Of a DNA stretch of 64,000 nucleotides, positions 18,229 to 26,812 are shown piece after piece. How positions within the stretch are numbered: the stretch's first letter is position 1; every line of letters starts with the position of its first letter. The DNA is from Actinopolyspora saharensis (GTDB lineage Bacteria > Actinomycetota > Actinomycetes > Mycobacteriales > Pseudonocardiaceae). A program made the translations under genes and the position numbers. Location: positions 1,612,001 through 1,676,000 of the forward strand of contig NZ_FNKO01000002.1 of NCBI RefSeq assembly GCF_900100925.1, written 5' to 3'. The notes beneath the pieces were generated by a model. It was not told where the DNA came from. It saw only the letters and a list, made by a program, of their open reading frames with translations, and ran no database searches.

Positions 18229-18717
18229 GTGGGTGAACTGGCCGAACGGCTGGACGGCATCCGGGTGCGGGCGAACGCCCCCGGGATGGACATCCGAGCC
18301 GAATTGCACAACCGCACCGAGTTCACGCTCTCGTTCGGGGAGAGCGTGTACGAGTTCGTCGACGAGCGCGCCCTGGAGCGGGCGTTGGCGAGCATGGCTC
18401 GACTGCTGTACGCGGGGTGGCAGCGGCAGTACCGGGAGGCGATCGAAGAGACGGGACTGATCATCGATCCGGAGGATCGTCACGACTTCGACTTCCAGGA
18501 GGAGTGCCGGGCGGTGGAGTCGTACGGCGAGTCCGCCGACGGCCGTGTCGCCCTGTCCGCCGTGGGCATGGACGAGTTCTCCGCGCGGATCAAGAGCGGG
18601 ACCCTGCGGGAACTGAGCGAGAACGAGTTTGCCGCGCGGGTGTCCGAGGCGGCGAGTCTGCTGGTCGCGGATTATCAGGCCAAGACGACCGAGTTGAAGA
18701 TAAGGTACTACGGATGA
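18229..18717 (+). CDS. Hypothetical protein of the WXG-like operon
   Basis: A 162-residue acidic protein, mostly alpha/beta (AELHNRTEFTLSFGESVYEF; ALERALASMARLLYAGWQ). The layout, a short helix followed by strands and then long helices, loosely recalls YbaB/EspL-type ESX-associated proteins, but I cannot claim homology. The GTG at 18229 is preferred (AGGAG 11 bases upstream); a GTG at 18220 is the alternative. The stop overlaps the start of the lipoprotein gene (ATGA), tying it to the operon. Confidence 0.6.
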   Translation: MGELAERLDGIRVRANAPGMDIRAELHNRTEFTLSFGESVYEFVDERALERALASMARLLYAGWQRQYREAIEETGLIIDPEDRHDFDFQEECRAVESYGESADGRVALSAVGMDEFSARIKSGTLRELSENEFAARVSEAASLLVADYQAKTTELKIRYYG

Positions 18718-19250
18718 TCGGGCGTGCGTTACGGGGCGCTGTCGTGTTGTTGGCAGGGTTCGTGCTGGTGTCGGGGTGTGGTTCGGATCGGCCCGCTGAG
18801 TTGTCGGTGGACGAGGTGAAGCCGTGCGAGCTGATTCCTCAGTCCGCTCATCAGCAACTCCAAGTGCGTCTGGCCCCGCAGTCTGTTGATTCTGTCCCGG
18901 AGGTCGATACAGAAGGAGACACTTGCTACTACTCTCCTCATGAGAGAAGCAATGTTTGGGTCAGTGCGATCACGAACCATGGGATTGATCGGTGGGTGGA
19001 TCCTCCGTTCGATCATGCACATTCCGAGGAGGTTTCCCGGATCCAGGGTTATCGCACGATGAAGGTGTGGCTCGACAGCGAGCGTCCGGATCCGAATCAC
19101 CAGTGCAGAATTTACGTCGACGTTGCCAGTGGTCAGTCGCTGCGTGTCAAGGTCGATGAGTCTTCTGAGAAGGAGGATCCACCGACTTGCACTACGGCTC
19201 GCCGTTATGCCGAGTTGGCGATGAAGACGCTCATCGCTGATCGTGGGTAG
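18714..19250 (+). CDS. DUF3558-type lipoprotein, copy 1
   Basis: A 178-residue exported lipoprotein. The signal peptide (ALRGAVVLLAGFVLVSG) ends in the lipobox LVSGC, so Cys is the lipidated residue. The body starts with DEVKPCELIPQ and has paired cysteines (CELIP, TCYY, CRIYVD, CTTAR), which fits DUF3558, a family found in actinobacterial cell envelopes. It overlaps the preceding gene by four bases. A paralogue follows in tandem at 19362; signal-peptide DNA is nearly identical in both. Confidence 0.8.
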   Translation: MIGRALRGAVVLLAGFVLVSGCGSDRPAELSVDEVKPCELIPQSAHQQLQVRLAPQSVDSVPEVDTEGDTCYYSPHERSNVWVSAITNHGIDRWVDPPFDHAHSEEVSRIQGYRTMKVWLDSERPDPNHQCRIYVDVASGQSLRVKVDESSEKEDPPTCTTARRYAELAMKTLIADRG

Positions 19251-19361
19251 TCGAGAGTTGTGCTCGTGTGTCGTGACCTGCCCGTCTTCGGCTGAGGTCT
19301 GTTGATGTTTTCGTGGGGAGGGGTGTGTGAGTTCGTCGGGCGGGGTGCCGGTGTTGTGCGG

Positions 19362-19898
19362 ATGATCGGGCGTGCGTTGCGGGGCGCTGTCGTGTTGTTG
19401 GCAGGGTTCGTGCTGGTGTCGGGGTGTGGTTCGGATCGGCCCGCTGAGTTGTCGGTGGACGAGGTGAAGCCGTGTGAGCTGATTCCTCAGTCCGATCATC
19501 AGCGGTTGCGGATAGCCGTGGAAACGCAGAAACTCGACTCTGTTGAGGGGATTGATACGGAGGGCAGTACCTGTGCCTATCGTACGAATACCGGCAACAG
19601 CGTGTATGTCAGTACGATCACGAATCACGGGATTGATCGGTGGGTGGATCCTCCGTTCGAGAGTTCACATTCCGAGGAGGTTTCCCGGATTCAGGGTTAT
19701 CGTACGGTGAAGGTGTGGCACGACAGCGAGCGTCCGGATCCGGACAGCAAGTGCAAGGTCTATGTTGATGTTGCCGGTGGTCAGTTGCTGCGGGTCCAGG
19801 TTGGTATGACTTCCGATGAGGAGGATCCGCCGACTTGTGACACGGCGCGTCGTTTCGCCGAGACCGCGATGGGGACGCTCATCGCTGATCGTGGGTAG
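19362..19898 (+). CDS. DUF3558-type lipoprotein, copy 2
   Basis: A 178-residue paralogue of the gene at 18714. The first 45 residues are almost the same, including the lipobox LVSGC and CELIPQS; residues about 46-80 differ strongly (LRIAVETQKLDSVEGIDTEG against LQVRLAPQSVDSVPEVDTEG). The later part (ITNHGIDRWVDPPF, SRIQGYRT) is again near-identical. The ATG at 19362 is homologous to copy 1's start; the 20 extra upstream codons to 19302 are not supported. A 111-base gap separates the copies. Confidence 0.78.
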   Translation: MIGRALRGAVVLLAGFVLVSGCGSDRPAELSVDEVKPCELIPQSDHQRLRIAVETQKLDSVEGIDTEGSTCAYRTNTGNSVYVSTITNHGIDRWVDPPFESSHSEEVSRIQGYRTVKVWHDSERPDPDSKCKVYVDVAGGQLLRVQVGMTSDEEDPPTCDTARRFAETAMGTLIADRG

Positions 19899-20520
19899 CA
19901 GATGAGCTGCAGCCCTGGGGAATCCGAAGCTGATTCGGCAGGTAGTGAGGCCGGTGGTCAGGCTTCAGGAGAACCACGCGGGTCCTCCGGCCAACGCCGC
20001 ACTCCCGAGGAGTGTCCGCCCGGGGCGACAGCGGTCTCGTGAAGTCGCCTGCCGTGCACTGCCGCTCAGCGTGGAACGGGCGGATGAGTACCGTTCGTGT
20101 TCGTCGAACCTGTCGAGCAGGACGGGTAAAGCCCTGATTCGCTCGCGTCGCTCCGGATCGGATGAATTCCTCTCGTCTGCTTACCGCGGCAGCCGCGTGT
20201 CGGGCGCTGTTCGACCTCGACCGAGCGGCGTACACGACCCGCGGGCGGAGCAGACGATCTGAAACGGCGAAATTATACCATTCCTTCGGGAGTGAGAAGC
20301 GCTCTTCCGCAGAGGTTTCACAAAGAATTCATTCGAGCGGCACGAAATTAATCTGGTGTCACGCGATCGTGTGTGTTCGCTCGGTTTTCTTTGTTGGCTC
20401 GCGGTGTTGTCGATAGAGTGATTAGCGCCCTGATGAGTGCAGTAATTCTCACTCGTGTCCTTGTGCTCGTCAACGCCGTCGAGCTTCCTTTCCGTGTCGA
20501 TTTTGTTGGGAACGGCCAGC
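19899..20520 (+). other. 622-base intergenic region without recognised genes
   Basis: The first half is GC-rich with only poor Arg/Ser-rich frames. The second half (about 20255-20470) is distinctly AT-richer, with stretches such as gaaattatacc and cacgaaattaatctgg, and probably holds the promoter of the DUF1275 gene. No RNA gene or repeat was recognised. Confidence 0.4.
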
Positions 20521-21267
20521 ATGAGTGCTTCGGCAGCAGGTGCGGACACCGACGCGTCACCGTCCAGGGAACTGTCTCCCGACAGTGGACTCCCTACGGT
20601 TCTCATGGGGTTGACCGTGCTCAGCGGCATCATCGACGCGGTCAGTTACCTCGGACTCGGACGTCTGTTCCTGGGCAAGATGACCGGCAACGTGGTCGTG
20701 CTCGGGCTCTCCACCGCTCAGGTGCCCGGGCTCTCGATGACCGTCCCCGTAGCGGCGCTGACTGCCTTCCTGCTGGGAGCTGTGCTGGGCGGGCGGCTGA
20801 GAACCGCTCTCGGGCACACCAAACCCTGGTGGGTGAGCTCGGCGTTGACGATCGAGGCGGTCCTGTTGATCGCCGCTGTCGGGGCCGCAGCCGTGGCCGG
20901 CTCCGACGGCCCCGAATTGACCGACCTGGAGATCTTCCTCCTGGTCGTACTGCTGGCCCTGGCCATGGGGCTGCGCAACGCCACCGTGCGCAAGCTCGCG
21001 GTCCCGGACCTGACCACGACGCTCATCACGCTCACCCTGGCCGACATAGCGGCGGACTGCTTCCTGGCGGGGCGGCGCAATTCGCGGCTGAACCGCAGGT
21101 TCGGAGCCGTGATGTCCATCTTCGGCGGGGCACTGCTCGGCGGCTACCTCGTGTTCAGGTACGGACTGCTGCCCCCGCTGGTTCTCGCCGCCGCGCTGGC
21201 CACGGCGCTGGCCGTCGGTTATTCGGCGCTGTGGTTGTGGGCCACCCGAAGGTGCGGTCAGCGCTGA
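20521..21267 (+). CDS. DUF1275 (YoaK-like) membrane protein
   Basis: A 248-residue protein with about six membrane helices. The family landmarks are GLTVLSGIIDAVSYLGLGRLFLGKMTGNVVVLGL near the N terminus (cf. 'D..sf..lg.vF.ant.GN.v.lg') and the later AMGLRNATVRKLAVPDLTTTLITLTL. Function is unknown for the family. The ATG at 20521 fits the family N terminus; an ATG at 20455 would add 22 weakly composed residues. Confidence 0.85.
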   Translation: MSASAAGADTDASPSRELSPDSGLPTVLMGLTVLSGIIDAVSYLGLGRLFLGKMTGNVVVLGLSTAQVPGLSMTVPVAALTAFLLGAVLGGRLRTALGHTKPWWVSSALTIEAVLLIAAVGAAAVAGSDGPELTDLEIFLLVVLLALAMGLRNATVRKLAVPDLTTTLITLTLADIAADCFLAGRRNSRLNRRFGAVMSIFGGALLGGYLVFRYGLLPPLVLAAALATALAVGYSALWLWATRRCGQR

Positions 21268-21529
21268 ACCGATCGGTTACGGCAGCGATGCCTCGCCCGG
21301 CGGCGGTGGCGAACTCGGCGAACCGATGAGCTGTGTTCGGCCGGGTTGCGGGTCTTCAGAAGCTCCGGACGTCTTCAGCTACCGCGGTGGGCAGTCCGCA
21401 ACGGGCCTGGCGTGGTCCGAAGTAGACGCATCCGAGACGAGGGCAGAATTTCGCGGGAGACACCCGAGGTGCCCCTGCGGAGGGGAACGGCAAACATCAG
21501 CGGGCCGCTGGTGAGATGCTGGTTGGTCG

Positions 21530-22084
21530 ATGAGTACGCACACGCTCGGGCTGATCGGTTCCGCCACCGACGGTCTGGAGAACATTCGCACTGCTCTGGT
21601 CGAGCCCGCGATCGAGCGCGGGTGGCAGGTGGCGGTCACACTCACGCCCACGGCCGGAACATGGCTGGAGGACACTGGGGAGCTGGCTCGGATCGAGGCC
21701 GCGACGGGTCTGCCGTGCCGGGTGGCGCCGCGGATGCCGCGCGAGGCCAGTCCGCACCCGCCGATCGACTGCTTCCTCGTCTGTCCCGCGAGCGCGAACA
21801 CGGTCGCCAAGCTCGCGCTCGGGCTGGCCGACAACCAGGCGTTGACGACCGTGTGCGAGGCGATCGGTGTCCAGTCGGTGCCGATCGTGGTGTTCCCCCT
21901 GGTCAACGCCGCGCACGTTCGTCACCCGGCCTGGAACGCGCACCTGGCCGCACTGCGCGAAGCCGGGGTGCACCTGCTGACCGGCGACGAGTACTGGCCG
22001 CTGCACGAGCCGCGCAGCGCACCTGCCGGCAAGGACCTTCCCTGGGACAAGATCCTCGACGCGGTCGAGTCAGCGTCCGGATGA
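21530..22084 (+). CDS. HFCD-type flavoprotein, copy 1 (CoaC/PPC-decarboxylase fold)
   Basis: A 184-residue flavoprotein. It opens with a Rossmann strand (TLGLIGSATDGLENI) and has the HFCD hallmark region PIDCFLVCPASANTVAKLALGLADNQ, where PASANT binds FMN in phosphopantothenoylcysteine decarboxylase relatives. It may decarboxylate or oxidise a peptide or small-molecule substrate. A second, strongly similar copy lies at 26136. It stands immediately upstream of the left 112-bp repeat. The upstream 260 bases hold no obvious partner gene. Confidence 0.8.
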   Translation: MSTHTLGLIGSATDGLENIRTALVEPAIERGWQVAVTLTPTAGTWLEDTGELARIEAATGLPCRVAPRMPREASPHPPIDCFLVCPASANTVAKLALGLADNQALTTVCEAIGVQSVPIVVFPLVNAAHVRHPAWNAHLAALREAGVHLLTGDEYWPLHEPRSAPAGKDLPWDKILDAVESASG

Positions 22085-22096
22085 GGTAGTGAGGCC

Positions 22097-22208
22097 CACT
22101 CCCGGCCTCGGCACGAAAAAGGCCCAGGCGGAACCAGTGGGTTCCTGACCTGGGCCTTCATCCTTGGAGCGGGTGACGGGAATCGAACCCGCATTCTCAG
22201 CTTGGGAA
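22097..22208. repeat. Left 112-bp direct repeat (attL-like), truncated tRNA-Gly 3' end plus terminator
   Basis: These bases are identical to 27404-27515 (constant offset 5307). They contain the terminator hairpin (22119-22158) and the 3' 41 bases of the tRNA-Gly gene, ending inside the anticodon loop (gctgg-type break after cttgggaa). This is the classic footprint of integration at a tRNA 3' end. Confidence 0.88.
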
Positions 22209-22314
22209 TCCGATACTCGCGTCCGCGCACAGCTGCTGACCTGCGGCGCAAGGTGGTCTCCGGTGACCGTCATTGACCGTGGTTGGCCGCCCTTAATGGC
22301 CCGCGTGTGGCCCG

Positions 22315-23286
22315 ATGTGCTTCCCTGGCTGCGTAGAGGAGTCGATCAACTCTGTCACTCATCCGGCGGATGTCAACGCGACCACGTCGACACATGATGA
22401 TCACGTGTTCAACTGGCGGGCTTGGTGGAGCGCGGAAGACGATGACGACAAAGCCATACGAGCGGCTATTGAGGAAAAGAATAAGAATTTCCACCCCGAC
22501 TATATCCGAAGTCGGATAATAGACGAAAATGAAAAGCTGTACTTCATCAGACTTCGCCGTAAATTTCTTGTCGCGTGGGCCGCACTGGGTAATGTCATCA
22601 TAGCATCTTTGTTGGCCTTGATGGTTATATTCGATCCGTATGGAGATGTTAAGTACGCGTCGGTATCGGCTCTCGTTCTAGTTGTATCTGTAATCGGTTC
22701 GCTGGGGCTCTTGTACAGACAGCACAAGAACATTCGGCGTGTTCAGGTGAGGATTAGAAAGCTTAACGTAGCCCATAGTCGCAACAAGCAAAATGTCGAT
22801 GAAAATCAAGAAGACAGTAACCTGCTGCTTGAGCACAAGCAATATAGGGACGAACTTCCTGAGGTTATATCGGAGTATCGCGAAGAAGCCAACCGGTACC
22901 GAAAATGGCATAATGGATTTCAAAGTATAATCATTGTCGGCTCAGTGTCTACCTCGGCTATCACGACTGCTTCTGTCGCTTACGAAGAAGTACGTTGGGC
23001 GGCAGTCGCCGTGAGCTTCATTGTTGGTCTGGCATCAGGCTTCACGGGGTACTTCAAATACCGCGAACGAAGTTTCAATCTCCAGCAGACGGCAGACTCG
23101 ATCGAGCGAGAATACGAGTCGGTAGAGCTGCGTGTTGGACGCTACAGGAAGCTTACAGAGGCGGAAGCATTCGCCGAATTTGCGAACTATGTCGAGCAAC
23201 TCCGCGACGAACAGAACAAGCGACAGCAGCAGCTTGATCAACCAGTTGAAGCAAAGCGTGAGGAAGCTGCTTACAGGGTGTCTTGA
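22315..23286 (+). CDS. SLATT/DUF4231-like four-helix membrane protein
   Basis: About 323 residues, with two pairs of membrane helices (residues 84-106, 115-134 and 203-222, 228-247). A charged coiled-coil linker separates the pairs, and an amphipathic tail follows (GYFKYRERSFNLQQTADSIE..., then FAEFANYVEQLRDEQ). The second helical hairpin plus tail matches DUF4231/SLATT, a predicted pore-forming effector seen with SMODS- and SLOG-based conflict systems. No nucleotide cyclase is adjacent. GC content is visibly lower than in neighbours. The last codons (RVS, stop) lie in the left end of the IS element, so the C terminus may be clipped. Start uncertain: ATG 22315 or GTG 22405. Confidence 0.68.
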   Translation: MCFPGCVEESINSVTHPADVNATTSTHDDHVFNWRAWWSAEDDDDKAIRAAIEEKNKNFHPDYIRSRIIDENEKLYFIRLRRKFLVAWAALGNVIIASLLALMVIFDPYGDVKYASVSALVLVVSVIGSLGLLYRQHKNIRRVQVRIRKLNVAHSRNKQNVDENQEDSNLLLEHKQYRDELPEVISEYREEANRYRKWHNGFQSIIIVGSVSTSAITTASVAYEEVRWAAVAVSFIVGLASGFTGYFKYRERSFNLQQTADSIEREYESVELRVGRYRKLTEAEAFAEFANYVEQLRDEQNKRQQQLDQPVEAKREEAAYRVS

Positions 23287-24139
23287 TAGGCGGGTCAAGG
23301 GTGCTGGCATGGTGATCATCGATGGATGATCTGTCGCGTCGGTTGGTGCCGGATGAGTTGTGGGACATCGCAGCACCACTGCTTCCCGAGCACGGGGTGC
23401 GTCACCAGGGCGGTGGGCGCCGCAGGGCCAGCGATCGTTCCGTATTCACGGCCATCGTGTTCGTGCTGACCAGCGGGTGTTCCTGGCGGCAACTGCCACC
23501 CTCGTTCGGGGTCAGTGTGCCCACCGCGCACCGGCGTTTTCAGGAGTGGACCCAGGCCGGGGTATGGCGGCGGCTGCACCGGGCCGTGCTCGACGAACTC
23601 GGCTCGGCCGGGGACCTCGACTGGGAACGAGCGATCGTGGACGGCGCCAGCGTTCGCGCGAAAAAAGGGGAACCGCAACCGGACCCAACCCCGTCGACCG
23701 CGGCAAGAGCGGCTCGAAACTGCACATCCTGACCGAGGCGGGCGGGCTCCCGCTGGCCGTGGCGGTATCCGGGGCCAACACCCACGACATGAACGCGTTG
23801 AAACCCCTGGTGCACGCCATCCCGGCCGTGCGCTCACGCCGCGGCCCCCGACGGCGCAGGCCGGCCAAGCTGCATGCCGACAAAGGCTACGACTACGAAC
23901 ACCTGCGCACATGGCTGCGCGACCGCAACATCGTCCCGCGGATCGCCCGTGTCGGCGTCGAGTCCCACGCCTGCCTGGGCCGGTATCGGTGGCGCGTTGA
24001 ACGCACCTTTGCTTGGTTGTTCACCTACCGCCGTCTGGCCGTGCGGTGGGAACGCACAGCCAGCAACCTCGCAGGAATGCTGACCCTGGCCGCCGCGATC
24101 ACCTGCTACAAACACCTCGCCAAATGAGACGACCTCTAT
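23275..24139 (+). mobile_element. IS5-family (IS427-like) insertion sequence
   Basis: An insertion sequence of about 0.86 kb around the two-frame transposase. Candidate terminal repeats are imperfect: gggtgtcttgat on the left (about 23276) against gaggtcgtctcat read inward on the right (24128-24139). Boundaries and target duplication are therefore approximate. It inserted at the 3' end of the SLATT-like gene and just before an AT-rich gene. Confidence 0.75.
23322..24127 (+). CDS. IS5-family transposase, probably made by -1 frameshifting
   Basis: The first frame (from ATG 23322: DDLSRRLVPDELWDIAAPLL) holds the N-terminal domain and the first catalytic Asp in AIVDGASVRAKK. At the slippery A6G4 run (23661-23670) the coding frame moves back by one and continues GTATGPNPVDRGKSGSKLH. 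It then carries the second Asp (ADKGYDYEHL) and the Glu (YRWRVERTFAWL), completing the DDE triad. Such A6G programmed shifts are typical of the IS427 group. The 24127 end is the stop of the shifted frame. Likely functional. Confidence 0.85.
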
Positions 24140-24150
24140 AGTGCTTGGCT

Positions 24151-24801
24151 ATGCAGATCGGAGATATTGCAGCTTGGGTCGCAGTAGTAATTTCTATATT
24201 CGCAAGTTGCGTGTCCTTCTGGCAAGCAAGTATAGCGCGTAGGCAAGCTAAATTAACAGGCCAGCAAGCAACTGCAGCACTCAGTCAAGCTGCAGATGCC
24301 CAGCGAAGCGCTAATGCCACTGAAAACCAGTTTGAGTTGAATTTATCTACCCAAAAGAAGCAAGATATTAACGATAGAATACTGGAAATTGAAGAACTTT
24401 TTGCGTATACAACAAAAATTTCAAGTCAAGTTTCCAATATTGCAAATATAGTAAATAAGTCTCTTGGGTAAGACCTCGACGACAAAGATCGGGAGGACAT
24501 TGAAGCTTTTAATAGTTTGAATATGGAATGGTTTAAGGCGCAACGCACGGTTGCGATTCGATATAGTGGATCGCCACTAGCAGAGACTGTTATTTGGGCG
24601 TTTCGTGCAGTTACTCAATTCTTTGTTGTTTTTACGGGAATAATAAATCAAGTGTCGAATACCCCTAGGGATAACGATATAGAAGATTTATCCAAAATGG
24701 TAAGAAGATATACAAGTGATTTAATCGGAAGCCTAGAGTTCGAGATTGGAAATCTACATAAAAATCGAAATAAGGAAATTCGGTCTTTGGATAACAAATA
24801 G
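24151..24801 (+). pseudogene. AT-rich gene split by one in-frame TAA
   Basis: A 216-codon frame that is strikingly AT-rich for this genome. It opens with a membrane anchor (DIAAWVAVVISIFASCVSFW) and a long helical/coiled-coil region rich in Gln/Ala/Asn. It is interrupted once by TAA at 24469-24471 (after NKSLG) and then stays open in the same frame (DLDDKDREDIEAFNS... MVRRYTSDLIGSLEFEIGNL) to 24801. A single nonsense mutation, rather than two genes, is the simplest reading. No family recognised. Composition and setting point to horizontal transfer with the island. Confidence 0.65.
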
Positions 24802-24866
24802 AATTTAAATATTTTTGGAGCTGAAATCAATCACAGGAAGACTGAGTGATTTTTCAGAGAGATGTA

Positions 24867-24900
24867 TTGATGAGACCTGTGCTTTGCTATCCTCGGTCTT
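24867..24900 (+). promoter_or_regulatory. Candidate promoter for a leaderless XRE transcript
   Basis: TTGATG (24867-24872) and TATCCT (24888-24893) resemble -35 and -10 elements, with a 15-base spacer (short) and a TG one base before the -10. Transcription from about 24900 would start at or next to the GTG at 24901, giving a leaderless mRNA, which fits the lack of a Shine-Dalgarno sequence. Confidence 0.4.
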
Positions 24901-26139
24901 GTGCGCGGTGCAGGCGAAGAGCTGAGCGTCGGGGAGCGTGTGGCGTTCTACCGGCGTCGGCGCGGACTGTCGCAGGCGGTGCTTGCCGGGTTGATGGGCA
25001 AGTCCGAGGACTGGGTGAGCAAGGTCGAGCGGGGCGACCGGCAGGTCAACCGGATTGATGTGCTCGTCGAACTCGCTCGGCAGCTGCGGGTCACGCTCAA
25101 CGATCTGATGGGCGAACCGGTCCTGTTCGAAGACGATGAGAACAACGATGACGTGCCCGCCATTCGTGATGCGCTCATGTCGCCGGAACGGCTCTCGCGC
25201 ACGCTGTTCGGCGGTGCGATGCAACCGGAATACGTCGATCCCGAACCGGTCGCGCGTGTCGCCGAGGAAGCCTGGCACCAGTACCAGAACGGCAGCGTCG
25301 GTCACGTCGTCGGCATGCTTCCCGGCCTGCTGAAATCAGCGCAACAGCTCGAACGTACTTCCTCCGGGCATCCCACTTACTACCGCTGTGCACACGCCGT
25401 CTCGGCTCGGGTTCACCACCTGGCGGCCACCACGCTGAGCAAGGTCGGTGAGTCCGACCTCTCCTGGATCGCAGCCGAACGGGCCATGCAGGCCGCCGAC
25501 CGCTCCGAGGACCCGCTCGTGCTCGCCTCCGCCTCCCGCGCGGGCACTCACGCCCTGCTCGCGGTGGGACGCTTCGACGACGCCTTGAGCCTCGGCGAAA
25601 CAGCGGCCCGGTGGCTCACTCCACAAGTCCGGGAAGCGGAACCGGAAGCGCTGAGCCTGTACGGGATGCTGTTCCTGCGAACCGCGGTCGCCGCAGCTCG
25701 TCGACAGGACCGCCAAACCACCCGCGAACTGCTCGGCCAGGCCGACACGGCAGCGCAACGGCTCGGCGTCGACGCGAACTACTGGCAAACCGGCTTCGGA
25801 CCGGCCAACGTCGAACTGCACCGGCTGTCCGCTTCCCTCGACCTCGGCGACGTGTCCAACGTGGTCGAACGGGGCGAAACCGTGCATCCGACACACCTGC
25901 CGGTCGAACGTCAGGTCACGCACTCGATCGACCTCGCACGCGCGCTGAGCATGCTGGCGCGCGACGACGACGCCACCCGCGTGCTGCTCGACGCCGAGTC
26001 CAAGGCGCCGCAACTGGTCACGCACAGCTCGATGGTGCGCGAAGTCGTGCGCACCATGTACCGTCGTGCCCCGGTGACCAACGGATCGAAGTCGTCCCCG
26101 CTGCTGGGGCTCGCCGAACGCTGCCGGGCGGTGCGATGA
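24901..26139 (+). CDS. XRE-family regulator with TPR-like C-terminal region
   Basis: A 412-residue protein. Residues about 10-66 form an XRE helix-turn-helix (VAFYRRRRGLSQAVLAGLMG, then KSEDWVSKVERGDRQVNR). The rest is a helical repeat array (AAERAMQAADRSEDPLVLAS; LSLYGMLFLRTAVAAARRQD; ARALSMLARDDDATRVLLDA) like the TPR sensor domains of actinobacterial developmental and peptide-sensing regulators. The GTG at 24901 is the first usable start. It overlaps the flavoprotein gene by four bases and probably regulates the operon, perhaps in response to a ligand bound by the repeats. Confidence 0.82.
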   Translation: MRGAGEELSVGERVAFYRRRRGLSQAVLAGLMGKSEDWVSKVERGDRQVNRIDVLVELARQLRVTLNDLMGEPVLFEDDENNDDVPAIRDALMSPERLSRTLFGGAMQPEYVDPEPVARVAEEAWHQYQNGSVGHVVGMLPGLLKSAQQLERTSSGHPTYYRCAHAVSARVHHLAATTLSKVGESDLSWIAAERAMQAADRSEDPLVLASASRAGTHALLAVGRFDDALSLGETAARWLTPQVREAEPEALSLYGMLFLRTAVAAARRQDRQTTRELLGQADTAAQRLGVDANYWQTGFGPANVELHRLSASLDLGDVSNVVERGETVHPTHLPVERQVTHSIDLARALSMLARDDDATRVLLDAESKAPQLVTHSSMVREVVRTMYRRAPVTNGSKSSPLLGLAERCRAVR

Positions 26140-26714
26140 GTACGCACACGCTCGGCCTGATCGGTTCCGCGGCCGGTGGACTGGAGAACATCCGCACCTC
26201 CCTGATTGAGCCAGCGATCACGCGCGGATGGCAGGTGGCGGTCACACTCACGCCCACGGCCGGAACATGGCTGGAGGACACCGGGGAGCTGGCCCGGGTC
26301 GAGACCTCGACGGGTCTGCCGTGCCGGGTGGCGCCGCGGATGCCGCGCGAGGCCAGTCCGCACCCGCCGATCGACTGCTTCCTCGTCTGTCCCGCGAGCG
26401 CGAACACGGTCGCCAAGCTCGCGCTCGGGCTGGCCGACAACCAGGCACTGACAACCGTGTGCGAAGCGATCGGTACTCAAGGGGTGCCGATCGTGGTGTT
26501 CCCGAGGATCAATGCCGCGCACGCCCGGCAACCCGCCTGGGAATCCCACCTCTCCGCTCTGAACAGTGCGGGTGTGCACCTGCTGACCGGGGACGAGTAC
26601 TGGCCGCTGCACGAACCGCGCGGCGCACCTGCTGGCAAGGACCTTCCCTGGGCGAGGATCCTCGACGCGGTCGATTCCGTAACACCTGGTCAAAGCACGT
26701 CCAGTACGGATTGA
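26136..26714 (+). CDS. HFCD-type flavoprotein, copy 2
   Basis: A 192-residue paralogue of the protein at 21530, with the same Rossmann start (TLGLIGSAAGGLENI) and the FMN-binding PIDCFLVCPASANTVAKLALG. The central DNA is identical to copy 1 over more than 130 bases, while the ends differ. It is coupled to the XRE gene (ATGA overlap), whereas copy 1 has no regulator. The C terminus is eight residues longer and Ser/Thr-rich. Confidence 0.82.
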   Translation: MSTHTLGLIGSAAGGLENIRTSLIEPAITRGWQVAVTLTPTAGTWLEDTGELARVETSTGLPCRVAPRMPREASPHPPIDCFLVCPASANTVAKLALGLADNQALTTVCEAIGTQGVPIVVFPRINAAHARQPAWESHLSALNSAGVHLLTGDEYWPLHEPRGAPAGKDLPWARILDAVDSVTPGQSTSSTD

Positions 26715-26812
26715 TGTTGGCCCCGGACAGTTTGTCCGGGTAGGTCCACCGGTTCCGGGTTCTCCTTGAATCAGCGCCCCAAGAGGTGGGGCTGATGAGA
26801 AAGGACGAACCT

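Noticed and set aside
22209..22314. Possible integrase or excisionase remnant next to the left repeat
   Set aside because: Short direct repeats (gaccgt, gtggccc) are present, but no translated frame resembles an integrase or excisionase.
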